Assembly: GCF_001693515.2 (NCBI RefSeq)
Contig: NZ_CP042968.1
Coordinates: forward strand, 2,542,001-2,606,000
Length of the DNA stretch: 64,000 bases
Source: Bradyrhizobium paxllaeri
Lineage (GTDB): Bacteria; Pseudomonadota; Alphaproteobacteria; Rhizobiales; Xanthobacteraceae
Direction: 5' to 3'
Shown here: positions 20,080 through 30,077 of the stretch, piece by piece
How the letters are laid out: every line of letters begins with the position of its first letter
How positions within the stretch are numbered: position 1 is the first letter of the stretch
Notes under the pieces: model-generated
Seen by the model: only the letters and a program-made list of their open reading frames with translations
What the model was told of the DNA's origin: nothing
Database searches by the model: none
Made by a program: the position numbers and the translations under genes

Positions 20080-20886
20080 ATGAAAACTCTTTACGATATT
20101 GTTGGCGCACTTCCGGATGACGACGCGGAAGATTTGCGAGTTGCATTTCGCAAGGCCGTTAAGGCGAACCATCCTGACCTCAATCCCGGTAGTCCGGAAG
20201 CTGCACACACGTTCAGGCGGATCGTTCGCGCCAATGCCATTCTGAGCGATCAACGGCAACGAGAGGCCTATGATCGGCTGCTCGAGGCCGCGCGCCGGCA
20301 GCAGCAGAAGCCAAACCGCAGTGCGTTCTCCGCCGCCATCCGCCGGCTCGGCGTTGACGCGATGGCGAGTGCGGTTGCGGCGGCGGTGTTTATCGGAGGC
20401 TACCTGCTGCTCAACCCAGTGGGCAGGCTGCCGCTCGCTTCCGCAGAGGTGACTGAGATATCCAGGCGCGAACCAGTGCAGACGGTTGCCGGCAGATCGA
20501 CCGAACTGTCTTCACAGGAGCGAACCCTGAAACCGCAGGACCTCAAAGAGACGACCAGGTTGGCCAGCGTTTCACCTTCGGTGACGACAGGCATTGCTCC
20601 TGCTGCAAGAGATGTTGTCCCGACCACCGAGCCGAGGCGCAAAGACGTCAAATATTATCGAGAACGGGGCAGCTCGGCATATCGCAGCGGGGATCTGTAC
20701 ATCGCCCTCGCCAATTTCGATCTGGCGATCCAGCAGGATCCTGCTTGTTCGGACTGCTATGTTGATCGCGGGATTGTCCTGCACCGTATGGGCGATCAAA
20801 AGGGTGCATTCTCCGACGTGGCCGAAGCCAAGCGCATTGATGCCTTGAGCAGAAGCAAGCCTGTTTCCGACGCAAGCGCGCGCTAA
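20080..20886 (+). CDS. Membrane-anchored J-domain protein with C-terminal TPR
   Basis: 268 residues. An N-terminal J domain (about 1-68) has the DnaK-activating HPD at 31-33 in KANHPDLNPGS. A single transmembrane helix near 92-113 (AMASAVAAAVFIGGYLLLNP) is followed by a Ser/Thr/Glu-rich linker, and two TPR-like units lie near 190-255 (YYRERGSSAYRSGDLYIALANFDLAI and CYVDRGIVLHRMGDQKGAF). The J domain is probably cytoplasmic and the TPR part periplasmic, an arrangement for linking DnaK to the membrane (inference). It stands alone. Confidence 0.85.
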   Translation: MKTLYDIVGALPDDDAEDLRVAFRKAVKANHPDLNPGSPEAAHTFRRIVRANAILSDQRQREAYDRLLEAARRQQQKPNRSAFSAAIRRLGVDAMASAVAAAVFIGGYLLLNPVGRLPLASAEVTEISRREPVQTVAGRSTELSSQERTLKPQDLKETTRLASVSPSVTTGIAPAARDVVPTTEPRRKDVKYYRERGSSAYRSGDLYIALANFDLAIQQDPACSDCYVDRGIVLHRMGDQKGAFSDVAEAKRIDALSRSKPVSDASAR

Positions 20887-20950
20887 CGGGTCAGCACAGT
20901 GCGCGGCCCGATGACCGGCGCTCTCGTAGCCTGCCAGCGCGCGTCAAACA

Positions 20951-20977
20951 GGAAGGCGGACGGCGTTTCCGCCTTCC
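20951..20977. terminator. Strong hairpin after the J-domain gene
   Basis: GGAAGGCGGA and its exact complement TCCGCCTTCC form a perfect 10-bp stem with a 7-base loop. No T-run follows, so it may act as an RNA end-stabiliser or a weak terminator. Confidence 0.5.
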
Positions 20978-21090
20978 ATCGCTGGTCCACGCCTGCGCGC
21001 CGCCCGGCGCATTGCTGTGCCGCGTCCCTGGCATCTGGACATGGGCGGGCCGCATTGTCCAAGATCGCCGGCTAAACAGCGGAGGCGCCG

Positions 21091-21929
21091 ATGCCGATTA
21101 TCGATTCCCAGGTTCATGCCTATGAGGCGAACACTTCGAAGCGGCCCTGGCACACCGTGCCGAACTGGCCCGAGCACGTCACGGGGGACGAGATGGTGGC
21201 GGCGATGGACAAGGTGGGCGTCGACGGCGCGATCTTCATCTCGGCGTTTTCGCTGTACCGCTACGACGCGAGCTATGCCGTGGAAGTGCAGCGGGCCCAT
21301 CCCGGCCGTCTCGCGATCGTCAAGCCGGTCGATCCTGATGATGCCGGCGTGGCCGACGTCGTCGCCGAATGGAAGAAGACGCCGGGCGCGGTCGGAATCC
21401 GCATCATGCTGCGGAAGGAGGCGGCGCGCGCGCCTGACGACCCAGGCCTCGACCGTATCGCGCGCGCAGCGGTTCGTTACGATTTTCCGGTCAACGTCCT
21501 GTGCTGGGACAATCTGGACGCGGGCAGGGCGCTGATCGATCGCCATCCCGACACGCGCTTCATCATCGACCATCTCGGCATTTTGCAGCCGCGCGTGCCG
21601 CCGGCGCCGCCTGAACCCTGGGCCGATCTTCCGAAGGTGCTGGAGCTCGCCAGGCGGCCGAACGCCGTGATCAAGGTCAGCGGCGCCTGCACGCTGTCGC
21701 GCGAGCCGTATCCTTATCCCGATATCTGGGACCCGCTTGCGCGCGTGTTTGATGCCTGGGGATTCGATCGCTGCCTGTGGGGCACGGACTGGACGCGCGC
21801 GTTCGCCGTGGTCAATTACGAGCAGGCCGTCGAGCCTTTCCTCAAGACCAGTCGGTTGAATGACTCCGAGCGGGCCATGCTGATGGGCGGAGCCTGCGCC
21901 AAGACTTATGGCTGGTCGCCGACGAAAGG

Positions 21930-21933
<4 letters not shown>
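21091..21933 (+). CDS. Amidohydrolase-family protein (PDC hydrolase-like TIM barrel)
   Basis: 280 residues, the length of the amidohydrolase-2 group that contains 2-pyrone-4,6-dicarboxylate lactonase and L-fuconolactonase-like enzymes. Strand 1 carries IDSQVHAYE in place of the usual D-x-H-x-H: the first His is Gln here, so metal binding may be reduced or absent, as in lactonases of the family. Other signatures are FIIDHLGILQP near 158 and RCLWGTDWTRA near 228 with the catalytic-type Asp. Predicted to hydrolyse a lactone or similar small ring. The stop overlaps the convergent oligopeptide ATPase gene by 4 bp. Confidence 0.85.
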
Positions 21934-22944
<1,011 letters not shown>

Positions 22945-22952
<8 letters not shown>

Positions 22953-23925
22953 GGTGATGGCACCTGACTAGCCCGCCTGCACCGAGCGGCGTCGTTTCCG
23001 GCACGGTGGCCCGGCAAATGTCGGTCGCCCGCGCGCAACGCGGATTGAATCGGCAACCATCAGGGAAATCCGAGATCGCCGGCACGACGCCCGCGATTTC
23101 CCTGAGCCGCGTTCGGCCGAGTGCTGCGCGACTGCCCAGCCGGGGCAGCGAGTCGACAAGGCCTTGCGTATAGGGATGCGCGCATGCGCGGAAGATATCG
23201 GCCGAGCCGCGCTCCTCGACAATGCGGCCGGCATACATGACGGCGACGCGGCGGCAGACGTTGGCGACCAGGCCCAGATCGTGGCTGATCATCAAGATAG
23301 CCGTACCTCTTTCGGCGCATAAATTCCGCATCAGCTCGATGATCTCTGCCTGCACGGTCACGTCGAGCGCGGTTGTCGGCTCGTCGGCGATCAGAAGATC
23401 CGGCCCGCATGCGAGCGCGATGGCGATCATCACGCGTTGACGCATGCCGCCCGAAAGCTGGTGCGGGTAATCGTTCACCCGTCGCTCGGGTGCGGGGACG
23501 CGGACGCTCGCGAGCGCCTCGACGGCCAGCCGGTTTGCTTCCCGCCAGTTCTTGCCCTTGTGCAGCACGAACATCTCGGCGATCTGCCGGCCGACGGGCG
23601 AGACCGGATTAAGCGCCGTCATCGGCTCCTGGAAGATCATGGCGATGCGATTGCCGCGCAGCGCGCGTTGCTCGGCCGCCGGCAGCCCCTGGATCTCCCG
23701 GCCCTCAAATCGTATGGCGCCGGCGCCGATCGAAAGCGGCCGGCGCAACAGGCCGATCAGCGCGAGCGCCGTAATGCTCTTGCCGCTGCCGGATTCACCG
23801 ACAAGGCCGAGTGTCTCGCCACGATCGATGCGGAACGAAACATCCTCGACCGCCGCAACGCGGCTCGGTCCGACAGTGAGATCGATGCGCAGATCTTCGA
23901 CTTCGATCAGGGGAGGGCCCGTCAT
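22945..23925 (-). CDS. Oligopeptide/dipeptide ABC transporter ATP-binding protein (DppD/OppD-like)
   Basis: About 326 residues. Walker A GESGSGKS near 41-48, MIFQEPMTALNPV as the Q-loop, signature LSGGMRQRVMIAIAL, Walker B LLIADEPTTALD, and the C-terminal CRFNPRCARATDIC motif typical of the peptide/nickel group. ATG 23925 overlaps the permease stop (ATGA); the frame stays open upstream to 24858 across the permease gene, but that part is out-of-frame permease DNA. It forms the ATPase pair with the downstream gene. Confidence 0.93.
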
Positions 23926-24743
23926 GTGCGCCGGCTCCGGGACTGTGGATCGAGAATGTCGCGCAAGCCATCGCCGAGCAGATTGAGGCCGAGCACCGTC
24001 AGGAATATGGCGAGGCCCGGGAAAATCGAGAGCCACGGCGCCGTTGTGATCTGGTCGCGGGCCTCCGACAGCATGCTGCCCCAGCTTGGATAGGGCGGGC
24101 GGATTCCGAGGCCAAGGAACGACAACGCGGCTTCGGCCAATACCGCCCCACCCATGCCCAGCGTGCCGATCACAATGATGGGCCCAAGCATGTTCGGCAG
24201 CAGCTGCGTGATCATGATGCGCAAATCGCCGTAGCCGAGCACGCGTGCCGCCTGCACATAGCCCTGGCTCTTGAGCGAGAGCGTCGAGGCCCGTGCGATC
24301 CGGCAAGTAAAGGACCAGTTGGTCAGCCCGAGCGCGATCAGCAGGCTGGTCAGGCCGGGTCCAAGCACCGCCATGATGGCAAGCGCGAAGATCAGCGAGG
24401 GGATCGCCAGCATGAGGTTGGTCAGCCCATTGACGAAGTCGTCCCACCAGCCGCCCCAATAGCCCGCGGTCAGGCCCAGCGTCACGCCGATGACGCTGTT
24501 GACCAACTGCGAGACGATGCCGACCGTTAGCGAGATGCGCGCGCCGTGCACGACGCGGGAGTAAATGTCGCGGCCCTGCGCGTCGGTGCCGAACCACCAG
24601 GTCCAGCTCGGCGGCTCTTCCGCATTCATGAGATTGGCATCCATGACAGGATCCGTATGCGCCAGCCAGGGCGCGAACAGGCCGACGAAGATCGCAAGGG
24701 CGAACAACGCTCCGCCGATGATGAGACTGGCGCCGAGCTTCAT
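23922..24743 (-). CDS. Peptide-type ABC transporter permease (DppC/OppC-like)
   Basis: 273 residues. An N-terminal helix (LIIGGALFALAIFVGLFAPWLA), the OppC-N segment WFGTDAQGRDIYSRVVHGARISL near 50-75, and the EAA loop YVQAARVLGYGDLRIMITQLLPN near 165 are all typical of the second permease of peptide/nickel importers. It is separated from the first permease gene by a 256-bp gap that holds a nested palindromic element, unusual inside such an operon. Confidence 0.93.
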   Translation of the reverse strand: MKLGASLIIGGALFALAIFVGLFAPWLAHTDPVMDANLMNAEEPPSWTWWFGTDAQGRDIYSRVVHGARISLTVGIVSQLVNSVIGVTLGLTAGYWGGWWDDFVNGLTNLMLAIPSLIFALAIMAVLGPGLTSLLIALGLTNWSFTCRIARASTLSLKSQGYVQAARVLGYGDLRIMITQLLPNMLGPIIVIGTLGMGGAVLAEAALSFLGLGIRPPYPSWGSMLSEARDQITTAPWLSIFPGLAIFLTVLGLNLLGDGLRDILDPQSRSRRT

Positions 24744-24761
24744 CGCGGCCGCCCCGCCGCG

Positions 24762-24986
24762 GGCAGGGCAATCGCATATGAGATGGAAGGTGCAATGGCA
24801 TAGGCACTACGCTCCCTCTCCCGCTTGCGGGGGAGGGCTGGGGTGGGGGTCTCTCCACGAGTCATATTGCGGAAATAGCCCCCACCCGGATCGCATCTGC
24901 GATGCGATCCGGCCTCCCCCGCAAGCGGGAGAGGCGAAGCGAGCCCGTGGACAGACCGCCCGAACAACATATGCGATTGCCCTGCC
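24762..24986. repeat. Nested palindromic element between the two permease genes
   Basis: Two perfect inverted repeats are nested. The outer pair is 19 bp (24762-24780 and 24968-24986, containing GCAGGGCAATCGCATATG and its complement). The inner pair is 21 bp (24816-24836 and 24913-24933), itself near-palindromic around CCCGCTTGCGGG. A third hairpin, GGATCGCAT/ATGCGATCC, sits near 24892-24910. The inner unit resembles the CTCCCTCTCCCGCTTGCGGGGGAGG-type intergenic repeat common in Bradyrhizobiaceae. Looks like a composite REP/MITE-like insertion. Confidence 0.75.
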
Positions 24987-24999
24987 GGCCGACCACCGC

Positions 25000-25935
25000 T
25001 CATGCGTATCTGATCCTGGGATCGATCACGCCATACAGCACGTCAATCAACATATTGGTCGCGAGAAAGAACAGTACCACGACGAAAATGGAGCCCTGGA
25101 CGGCAGGAATATCGCGCTGCAGCACACTGTCGACGAGCAGCGAACAGATGCCCGGCCAGGAGAACAATTTCTCGACCACGACCGCCTGACCCATCAACGC
25201 GCCGAATTGCAGGCCAATCGTCGTGAGAATGATGACGAGGGCGTTGCGCATCACATGCCACTTCACGACCCGGGTCTCGCTCATGCCCTTCGAGCGCGCC
25301 GTCCGAACGAAATCCGCGGTCATGATCTCGAGAACCGCGGCGCGCGTCGTTCGTGCCAGCAGCGCCATCGGCGAGACACCGAGTGTCACGGCAGGCAGGA
25401 TCAAATATCTGAGCCCGCCATCGCCATAGCCAAAACTCGGCAGCCAGCCGAGTTTCAACGCAAACAGGTACATCAGCAGCAGCCCCAGCCAGAACTTGGC
25501 CATCGAAAGGCCAGACACCGCCAGGACCATCGAGATCGTGTCGACGATGCTGCCAGGTTTCAGCGCCGCGATGAAGCCGAGCGGTACACCGATCACAATC
25601 GCAAACGTCATGGCGGCGAATATCAATTGCAGCGTCGGCCCCATCCGTTTGGCGAGCATGGTCGTGACCGGCTCGCGCGTCCTGAATGACGTCCCCAGAT
25701 CGCCGGTCGCGAGCTTGGCAATGTAGGCGCCGAAGCGGACGTAGACGGGATCGTCGAGCCCGAGCTGCTTTTTCATGCGCTCCACGACCTGCGGATCTGC
25801 CGGGCCCCGGCCGTCATCGCTCATGCTCGATACGATGCTGCCCGGAACGACGCTGAACAGCACAAAGATCACCAGCACGACGGCCAGTACGGTCGGAATG
25901 GTTTGCAGGGTTCGACGGATCAGGAAGACGAGCAT
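25000..25935 (-). CDS. Peptide-type ABC transporter permease (DppB/OppB-like)
   Basis: 311 residues. It starts with the standard MLVFLIRRTLQTIPTVLAVV first helix, followed by a periplasmic segment with MKKQLGLDDPVYVRFGAYIAK and GDLGTSFRTREPV, as in DppB/GsiC. The EAA loop FVRTARSKGMSETRVVKWHVMRNA is near 205. It is first of the two permeases, 60 bp after the binding-protein gene. Confidence 0.93.
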   Translation of the reverse strand: MLVFLIRRTLQTIPTVLAVVLVIFVLFSVVPGSIVSSMSDDGRGPADPQVVERMKKQLGLDDPVYVRFGAYIAKLATGDLGTSFRTREPVTTMLAKRMGPTLQLIFAAMTFAIVIGVPLGFIAALKPGSIVDTISMVLAVSGLSMAKFWLGLLLMYLFALKLGWLPSFGYGDGGLRYLILPAVTLGVSPMALLARTTRAAVLEIMTADFVRTARSKGMSETRVVKWHVMRNALVIILTTIGLQFGALMGQAVVVEKLFSWPGICSLLVDSVLQRDIPAVQGSIFVVVLFFLATNMLIDVLYGVIDPRIRYA

Positions 25936-25995
25936 GGGAACTGTTCCTCCCTCCCGCCATCGTTTCTTGCGACGGAGGGAGGGTGAGCGCGCGCG

Positions 25996-27585
25996 TCACT
26001 TCGCGGGCGAGGTTTCATCGACCCAGAGCTCTTCGACGTTTTGATGGGTCAGTTCCGTCGCGTTCAACTGAATACCCTTGAGCCACGGCTGCACCGCCAT
26101 GACCGCCTTGTTGTAGTTGAAGAACCAGACCGGCGCTTCGTCATAGAGCAGGGCATTGGCTTTTTGCAGCAGCTGGTTACGTTTGGCTGTGTCGTCGGTC
26201 TGCCCGGCCTCATCGATCATCTTGTCGAAGTCCGCGTTCTTGAAGGTCGTGTAGTTGCAGGCCGATTGCGGTGTCGATGAGTGGAAGCATTTCAGCGCCG
26301 CCTGGGGATCCGGGCCCGTCGCTACGGAATAGACATAGGCCTGAAATTCACCCTTGCGAAGCACCTCCGCCAGCACCGCGGTCTCGACCTGCTTGACCTT
26401 CACCTTGATGCCCACCCGGTCCAGCATCGGGATAATGGCCTCGACGATCGGCAGGCCCCAGCTTTCATTCTGGCTGGTCGTCCATTCGAATTCAAAGCCC
26501 GTGGGATAACCGGCGTCCGCAAGCAACTGCTTTGCTTTCGCGGGATCGAAGGCGTAGGGCTTCATCGTCTTGTCGTAGATCGGCAAGGTCAGAGGCAGCC
26601 AGCTCGTGGCGCGATAGGCCTTGCCCTTGACCAGCTTGCTGATGATCAGGTCAGTATCGATCGCGTGGTTGATCGCCTGCCGGACCCGCTTGTCGGCGAA
26701 CGGCTTGAATGCCGGGTTCATCCCCATGTGACGCGTAAAGACCTCGGCGACTTCAGCGATGGTGCCCTTGAGGTTGGGGTCGGCCTGATAGGCGACATAT
26801 TGCGCAGGTCCCAGCACCGAGGTGTCGATTTCCTTGTTGCGGAAGGCGACATCGCGCGCCGCGGCTTCGCCCATGATCGAGAAGATGAGCTTGTCGGCAT
26901 AGGGCTTGCCGGGCTTGTAGAACCGGTCCCACCGTTCCAGGACGACGCGCGATCCCGGCACGTGCTCGACAAACTTGAATGGCCCAAGGCCGATCGGCTT
27001 CTGGATGAAGCCCTCCTTGGCGGCCTCGTCGGCGGGATAGATCGAAGTCAGCGCGGTGAAGAAGTAGAAAGCCGGATCGACTTTCTCGCTCAGCTTCATT
27101 TCGAGCGTGAAGTCGTCGATCTTCTTCAGGCCGGAGATTTCCTTGGCCTGGCCCTTCTCGACCTCGGCCGCGCCCGCGATCATGCGGACAAACCGCGCGC
27201 CGGGATAGGCCTTGGTGCCGTCCATGATTCGATTGAAGCTCCAGATGACGTCGTCAGCCGTCATCTTGCGACCATGGTGGAAATAAGCGTCGTCGCGCAG
27301 CTTGAAGGTATGAACAAGACCTCCGCCCGAGACCGTGACCTCCCTGGCGAGCTCCGGAACCGGCTTGCCCTCGGCAGAGTCCCAAATGTAGAGCGACCGA
27401 TGCAAGCCTTTGGCTACAATCTCGTCCTGGGCGCGCGGTGTCGTATGAATGTCCATGCTTGTGAAACTCGAGCCATAGGGCGCCGTCATGCGAATGGTGC
27501 CGCCCTTGCGCGGCGTCTGGGCTTCCGCCGCGACGGAGAGTGCCAGTCCCAAACCAGCCACGATCGCAATCTTCCTGAACATCAT
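25996..27585 (-). CDS. Peptide-type ABC transporter substrate-binding protein (family 5, DppA-like)
   Basis: 529 residues. A signal peptide (IAIVAGLGLALSVAAEAQ) is cleaved near residue 22. The family-5 signature lies in the early mature region (LAREVTVSGGGLVHTFKLRDDAYFHHG, then MTADDVIWSFNRIM), as in oligopeptide, nickel and glutathione binding proteins. GGGGAG lies just upstream of the paired ATGs at 27582-27585. First gene of the five-gene importer; transport of di/oligopeptides or a similar amide is predicted, the exact ligand is not known. Confidence 0.93.
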   Translation of the reverse strand: MMFRKIAIVAGLGLALSVAAEAQTPRKGGTIRMTAPYGSSFTSMDIHTTPRAQDEIVAKGLHRSLYIWDSAEGKPVPELAREVTVSGGGLVHTFKLRDDAYFHHGRKMTADDVIWSFNRIMDGTKAYPGARFVRMIAGAAEVEKGQAKEISGLKKIDDFTLEMKLSEKVDPAFYFFTALTSIYPADEAAKEGFIQKPIGLGPFKFVEHVPGSRVVLERWDRFYKPGKPYADKLIFSIMGEAAARDVAFRNKEIDTSVLGPAQYVAYQADPNLKGTIAEVAEVFTRHMGMNPAFKPFADKRVRQAINHAIDTDLIISKLVKGKAYRATSWLPLTLPIYDKTMKPYAFDPAKAKQLLADAGYPTGFEFEWTTSQNESWGLPIVEAIIPMLDRVGIKVKVKQVETAVLAEVLRKGEFQAYVYSVATGPDPQAALKCFHSSTPQSACNYTTFKNADFDKMIDEAGQTDDTAKRNQLLQKANALLYDEAPVWFFNYNKAVMAVQPWLKGIQLNATELTHQNVEELWVDETSPAK

Positions 27586-27720
27586 GTTCTCCCCAACAGT
27601 ACACGCGTATTCCGATCAGCGAGTTGACCACCCGCAGCATGTCGAGCGCAAGATCCTCGTTGGCGGCGATCGGACCAAACCTTGTGCAGCGTCAACGCGA
27701 GAGCTGGGACGGCCATGCAA

Positions 27721-28767
27721 TCAAGCTGCCTCGCGGCCTGCCTGCCACAGCGCGAGCACCTCTTCGCGCGTGATGCCGCGGGTAATGAACACGATGCGCG
27801 AGCGGCGGTCGGCGTCGGGCCATTCGGGGAGGGCCACCGGTGGATGGAAGACATGGTGGACGCCGTGGATCACGACCGGCGTCTGTTCCCCGCGGAGATT
27901 GAGAATGCCTTTGACTCGCAGCAGGTCCTCGCCGCGTACGCTGCGAAGATATGCGAGCCAGTGCGAAACGGCCATCCAGTCGAGCGGTTCGTCGAACGCG
28001 AGCATGAAGCTGGTGATCGATGTATCGTGGCTGTGATGGGCGTGATCGTGGTGCTCGTGCGCCGGTTCGCTGGATCCTGCGAACGCCTCCTCGTTGAGCC
28101 AGCGCCCAACGTCGACCGCTTTCTTCTCGGGATCGACCAGGGCAGCACCGAATAGCCCGGCCGGATCGATCTCGCCATGCATCACGCGTTCGATCCTGGC
28201 GCCGGGATTGAGCCGACGGAGACGCTGATACAATGCGGCAGTGTTGCTGACCAAATCACACTTGGTGATTAGCAGCCGGTCGGCAAGCGCCACCTGCTTC
28301 ACCGCTTCATACTGATGATCGAGCTGATGAACCGCATTGGCGGCATCCACCGTCGTCAAAACGGTATCGAGCCGCAGGAAGTGCGAGACCAATGGATTGT
28401 TCAGCAGGAGCTGCACGATCGGGGCAGGATCTGCCAGACCCGTTGTCTCTACGAGAATACGGCGAAATGGCGGCACCTCGCCGCGATCGCGTTTCACCAG
28501 AAGCGTGCGCAGTGTCTCCTCGAGGTCGCTGCGGATTGTGCAGCAAATACAACCGCTCGCGAGCACGGCCACCTCGCCATCGACGCGCTCGACGAGGAGA
28601 TGGTCGAGACTGACTTCCCCGTATTCGTTGATGACGACGGCGCTGTCCCTCATGGCATCGTGGCGCAGCAAGCGATTGAGCAGTGTGGTCTTGCCGCTGC
28701 CGAGAAAGCCGGTGATCAGCGATACCGGCATGCGCTCGGCTGACTTGTCGTTCTCGAACAGGCTCAT
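27721..28767 (-). CDS. COG0523 CobW-like metallochaperone GTPase
   Basis: About 348 residues from ATG 28767. Walker A GFLGSGKTT at 20-28, the metal-binding CICC at 73-76 characteristic of COG0523 proteins, ETTG at 107-110 and the base-specificity motif TKCD at 168-171. A His-rich loop (AHEHHDHAHHSHD, about 236-248) separates the GTPase from the CobW C-terminal domain. Members insert or deliver Zn, Co or Fe to target proteins using GTP. It is divergent from the cyclase-family gene; no zinc-uptake operator was identified. An upstream extension to 28881 is possible but would overlap the divergent gene's leader. Confidence 0.9.
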   Translation of the reverse strand: MSLFENDKSAERMPVSLITGFLGSGKTTLLNRLLRHDAMRDSAVVINEYGEVSLDHLLVERVDGEVAVLASGCICCTIRSDLEETLRTLLVKRDRGEVPPFRRILVETTGLADPAPIVQLLLNNPLVSHFLRLDTVLTTVDAANAVHQLDHQYEAVKQVALADRLLITKCDLVSNTAALYQRLRRLNPGARIERVMHGEIDPAGLFGAALVDPEKKAVDVGRWLNEEAFAGSSEPAHEHHDHAHHSHDTSITSFMLAFDEPLDWMAVSHWLAYLRSVRGEDLLRVKGILNLRGEQTPVVIHGVHHVFHPPVALPEWPDADRRSRIVFITRGITREEVLALWQAGREAA

Positions 28768-28883
28768 CGGCGCCCTCACTTCAACCGTCTTATTTTTGTC
28801 GCTGGACAGCAGCCTAGCGGAGGAGGAGCATGCCGAAAATGAATTTTTAAGCCCAGCTTCTGGGCACAACCTGGGAGGCAACG

Positions 28884-29993
28884 ATGGACGATGACGTCAG
28901 GGGCCAAGAGGAGCAACAGGAGCAGAAAGGCGGAATGGCGGAAACCGATCGCCGCACCTTGCTCCGCACCGCCGGCCTGGCCGGCGCTGCGGGGGCGGCG
29001 CTCGCGGGCGCGATGCATGGCAAGTTCTCGCTCGCACCGATCACCGCAGCGCAGGCGCAGACGGCCACCTCCATGCCCAAGGGAGTCGACAAGCCATGGT
29101 GGCCCTCGAAATGGGGCAAGGACGACGAGGCCGGCGCATCCAACCACATCACGCCAGCGAAGGTCCTCGATGCAGCGAAATGGATCAAGGACGGCAAAAT
29201 CTACAAGATCGGTCGTGTCTACGAGCAGGGCATGCCGCTGTTCGGCGCGCGTGTGTTCGCGCTGCGCATTCCGGGAGGGCCGACCGGCGGCCCGTTCGGC
29301 GACAACAAGCTGATGTATCATGACGATTTTCTCGCCACCGAGATCAGCCAGACCGGCACGCAGTTCGATGGCCTCGGCCACATCGGCATCCAGATGGGCA
29401 AGGCCGGCGACAGGAGCGAGATGCGGTTCTACAACGGCTTCACCGCCGAAGAGATCAGCGACTCGTACGGTCTCAAGAAGCTCGGCGCCGAGAAGCTCAA
29501 GCCGCTTTTCACCCGCGCTCATCTGATCGACATGGTCGCGCTCAAGGGCGGCATGATGGACGCCGGCCAGGAGATCACCTCGGCCGATATCAAGGCGGCG
29601 CTGCAGAAGCAGAACATTCCCGAGAGCGACATCAAGCCGGGCGACGCCATCATGTTCCATACCGGCTGGGGCTCGCTGTGGATGAAGAACAATGACCGCT
29701 TCAACAGCGGAGAGCCGGGCATCGGCCTCGACGCCGCCAAATGGGTGATCGAAAAGGACCTCGCGCTGACCGCGGCGGACAACTGGGCGGTTGAAGTGGT
29801 GCCCAATCCCGACAAGTCGCTCGCCTTTGCAGTCCATGCCGAGCTGCAGACCAAGCACGGCATACACAACCACGAGAACCTGATCTTCGACGAGCTGATC
29901 GCCGACAGGAAGTACCAGTTCGTCTATTGCTTCACGCCGGCTCCCATCAAGGGCGCCACGGGAAGCAACGGCTGCCCGATCGCGATCACTTGA
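28884..29993 (+). CDS. Exported cyclase-family protein with Tat-like leader
   Basis: 369 residues. The leader has TDRRTLLRTAGLAGAAGAAL, a twin-arginine start followed by a weak hydrophobic core and an alanine-rich cleavage region near TAAQAQ. The rest is a cyclase-family (Pfam cyclase / kynurenine formamidase-like) fold. The metal motif HxGTHxDxPxH of that family reads QTGTQFDGLGH here: two His are Gln, while Asp and the last His remain. Other family blocks are PGDAIMFHTGWG and NWAVEVVPNP. Predicted as a periplasmic hydrolase or dehydratase on a ring or amide, with altered metal ligation. Third-position bias is strong and the start has AACCTGGGAGG upstream. Confidence 0.85.
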   Translation: MDDDVRGQEEQQEQKGGMAETDRRTLLRTAGLAGAAGAALAGAMHGKFSLAPITAAQAQTATSMPKGVDKPWWPSKWGKDDEAGASNHITPAKVLDAAKWIKDGKIYKIGRVYEQGMPLFGARVFALRIPGGPTGGPFGDNKLMYHDDFLATEISQTGTQFDGLGHIGIQMGKAGDRSEMRFYNGFTAEEISDSYGLKKLGAEKLKPLFTRAHLIDMVALKGGMMDAGQEITSADIKAALQKQNIPESDIKPGDAIMFHTGWGSLWMKNNDRFNSGEPGIGLDAAKWVIEKDLALTAADNWAVEVVPNPDKSLAFAVHAELQTKHGIHNHENLIFDELIADRKYQFVYCFTPAPIKGATGSNGCPIAIT

Positions 29994-30009
29994 CGTAGTC
30001 GCATTGGCG

Positions 30010-30032
30010 CGTGGGCGGGTGGGCCGCCCACG
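30010..30032. terminator. Bidirectional hairpin between convergent genes
   Basis: CGTGGGCGG-GTGGG-CCGCCCACG is a perfect 9-bp stem with a 5-base loop. It lies between the cyclase-family stop (29993) and the binding-protein stop (30078), on opposite strands. No T-run on either side. Confidence 0.5.
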
Positions 30033-30077
30033 CCGGTACGCTTCGCTAGTCCGACCCTCCGCCGCGCGCCGGCGCAG

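Noticed and set aside
26281..27627. 448-codon open frame on the plus strand across the DppA-like gene
   Set aside because: Antisense to a clear binding-protein gene; composition is that of a high-GC shadow frame, with no domain.
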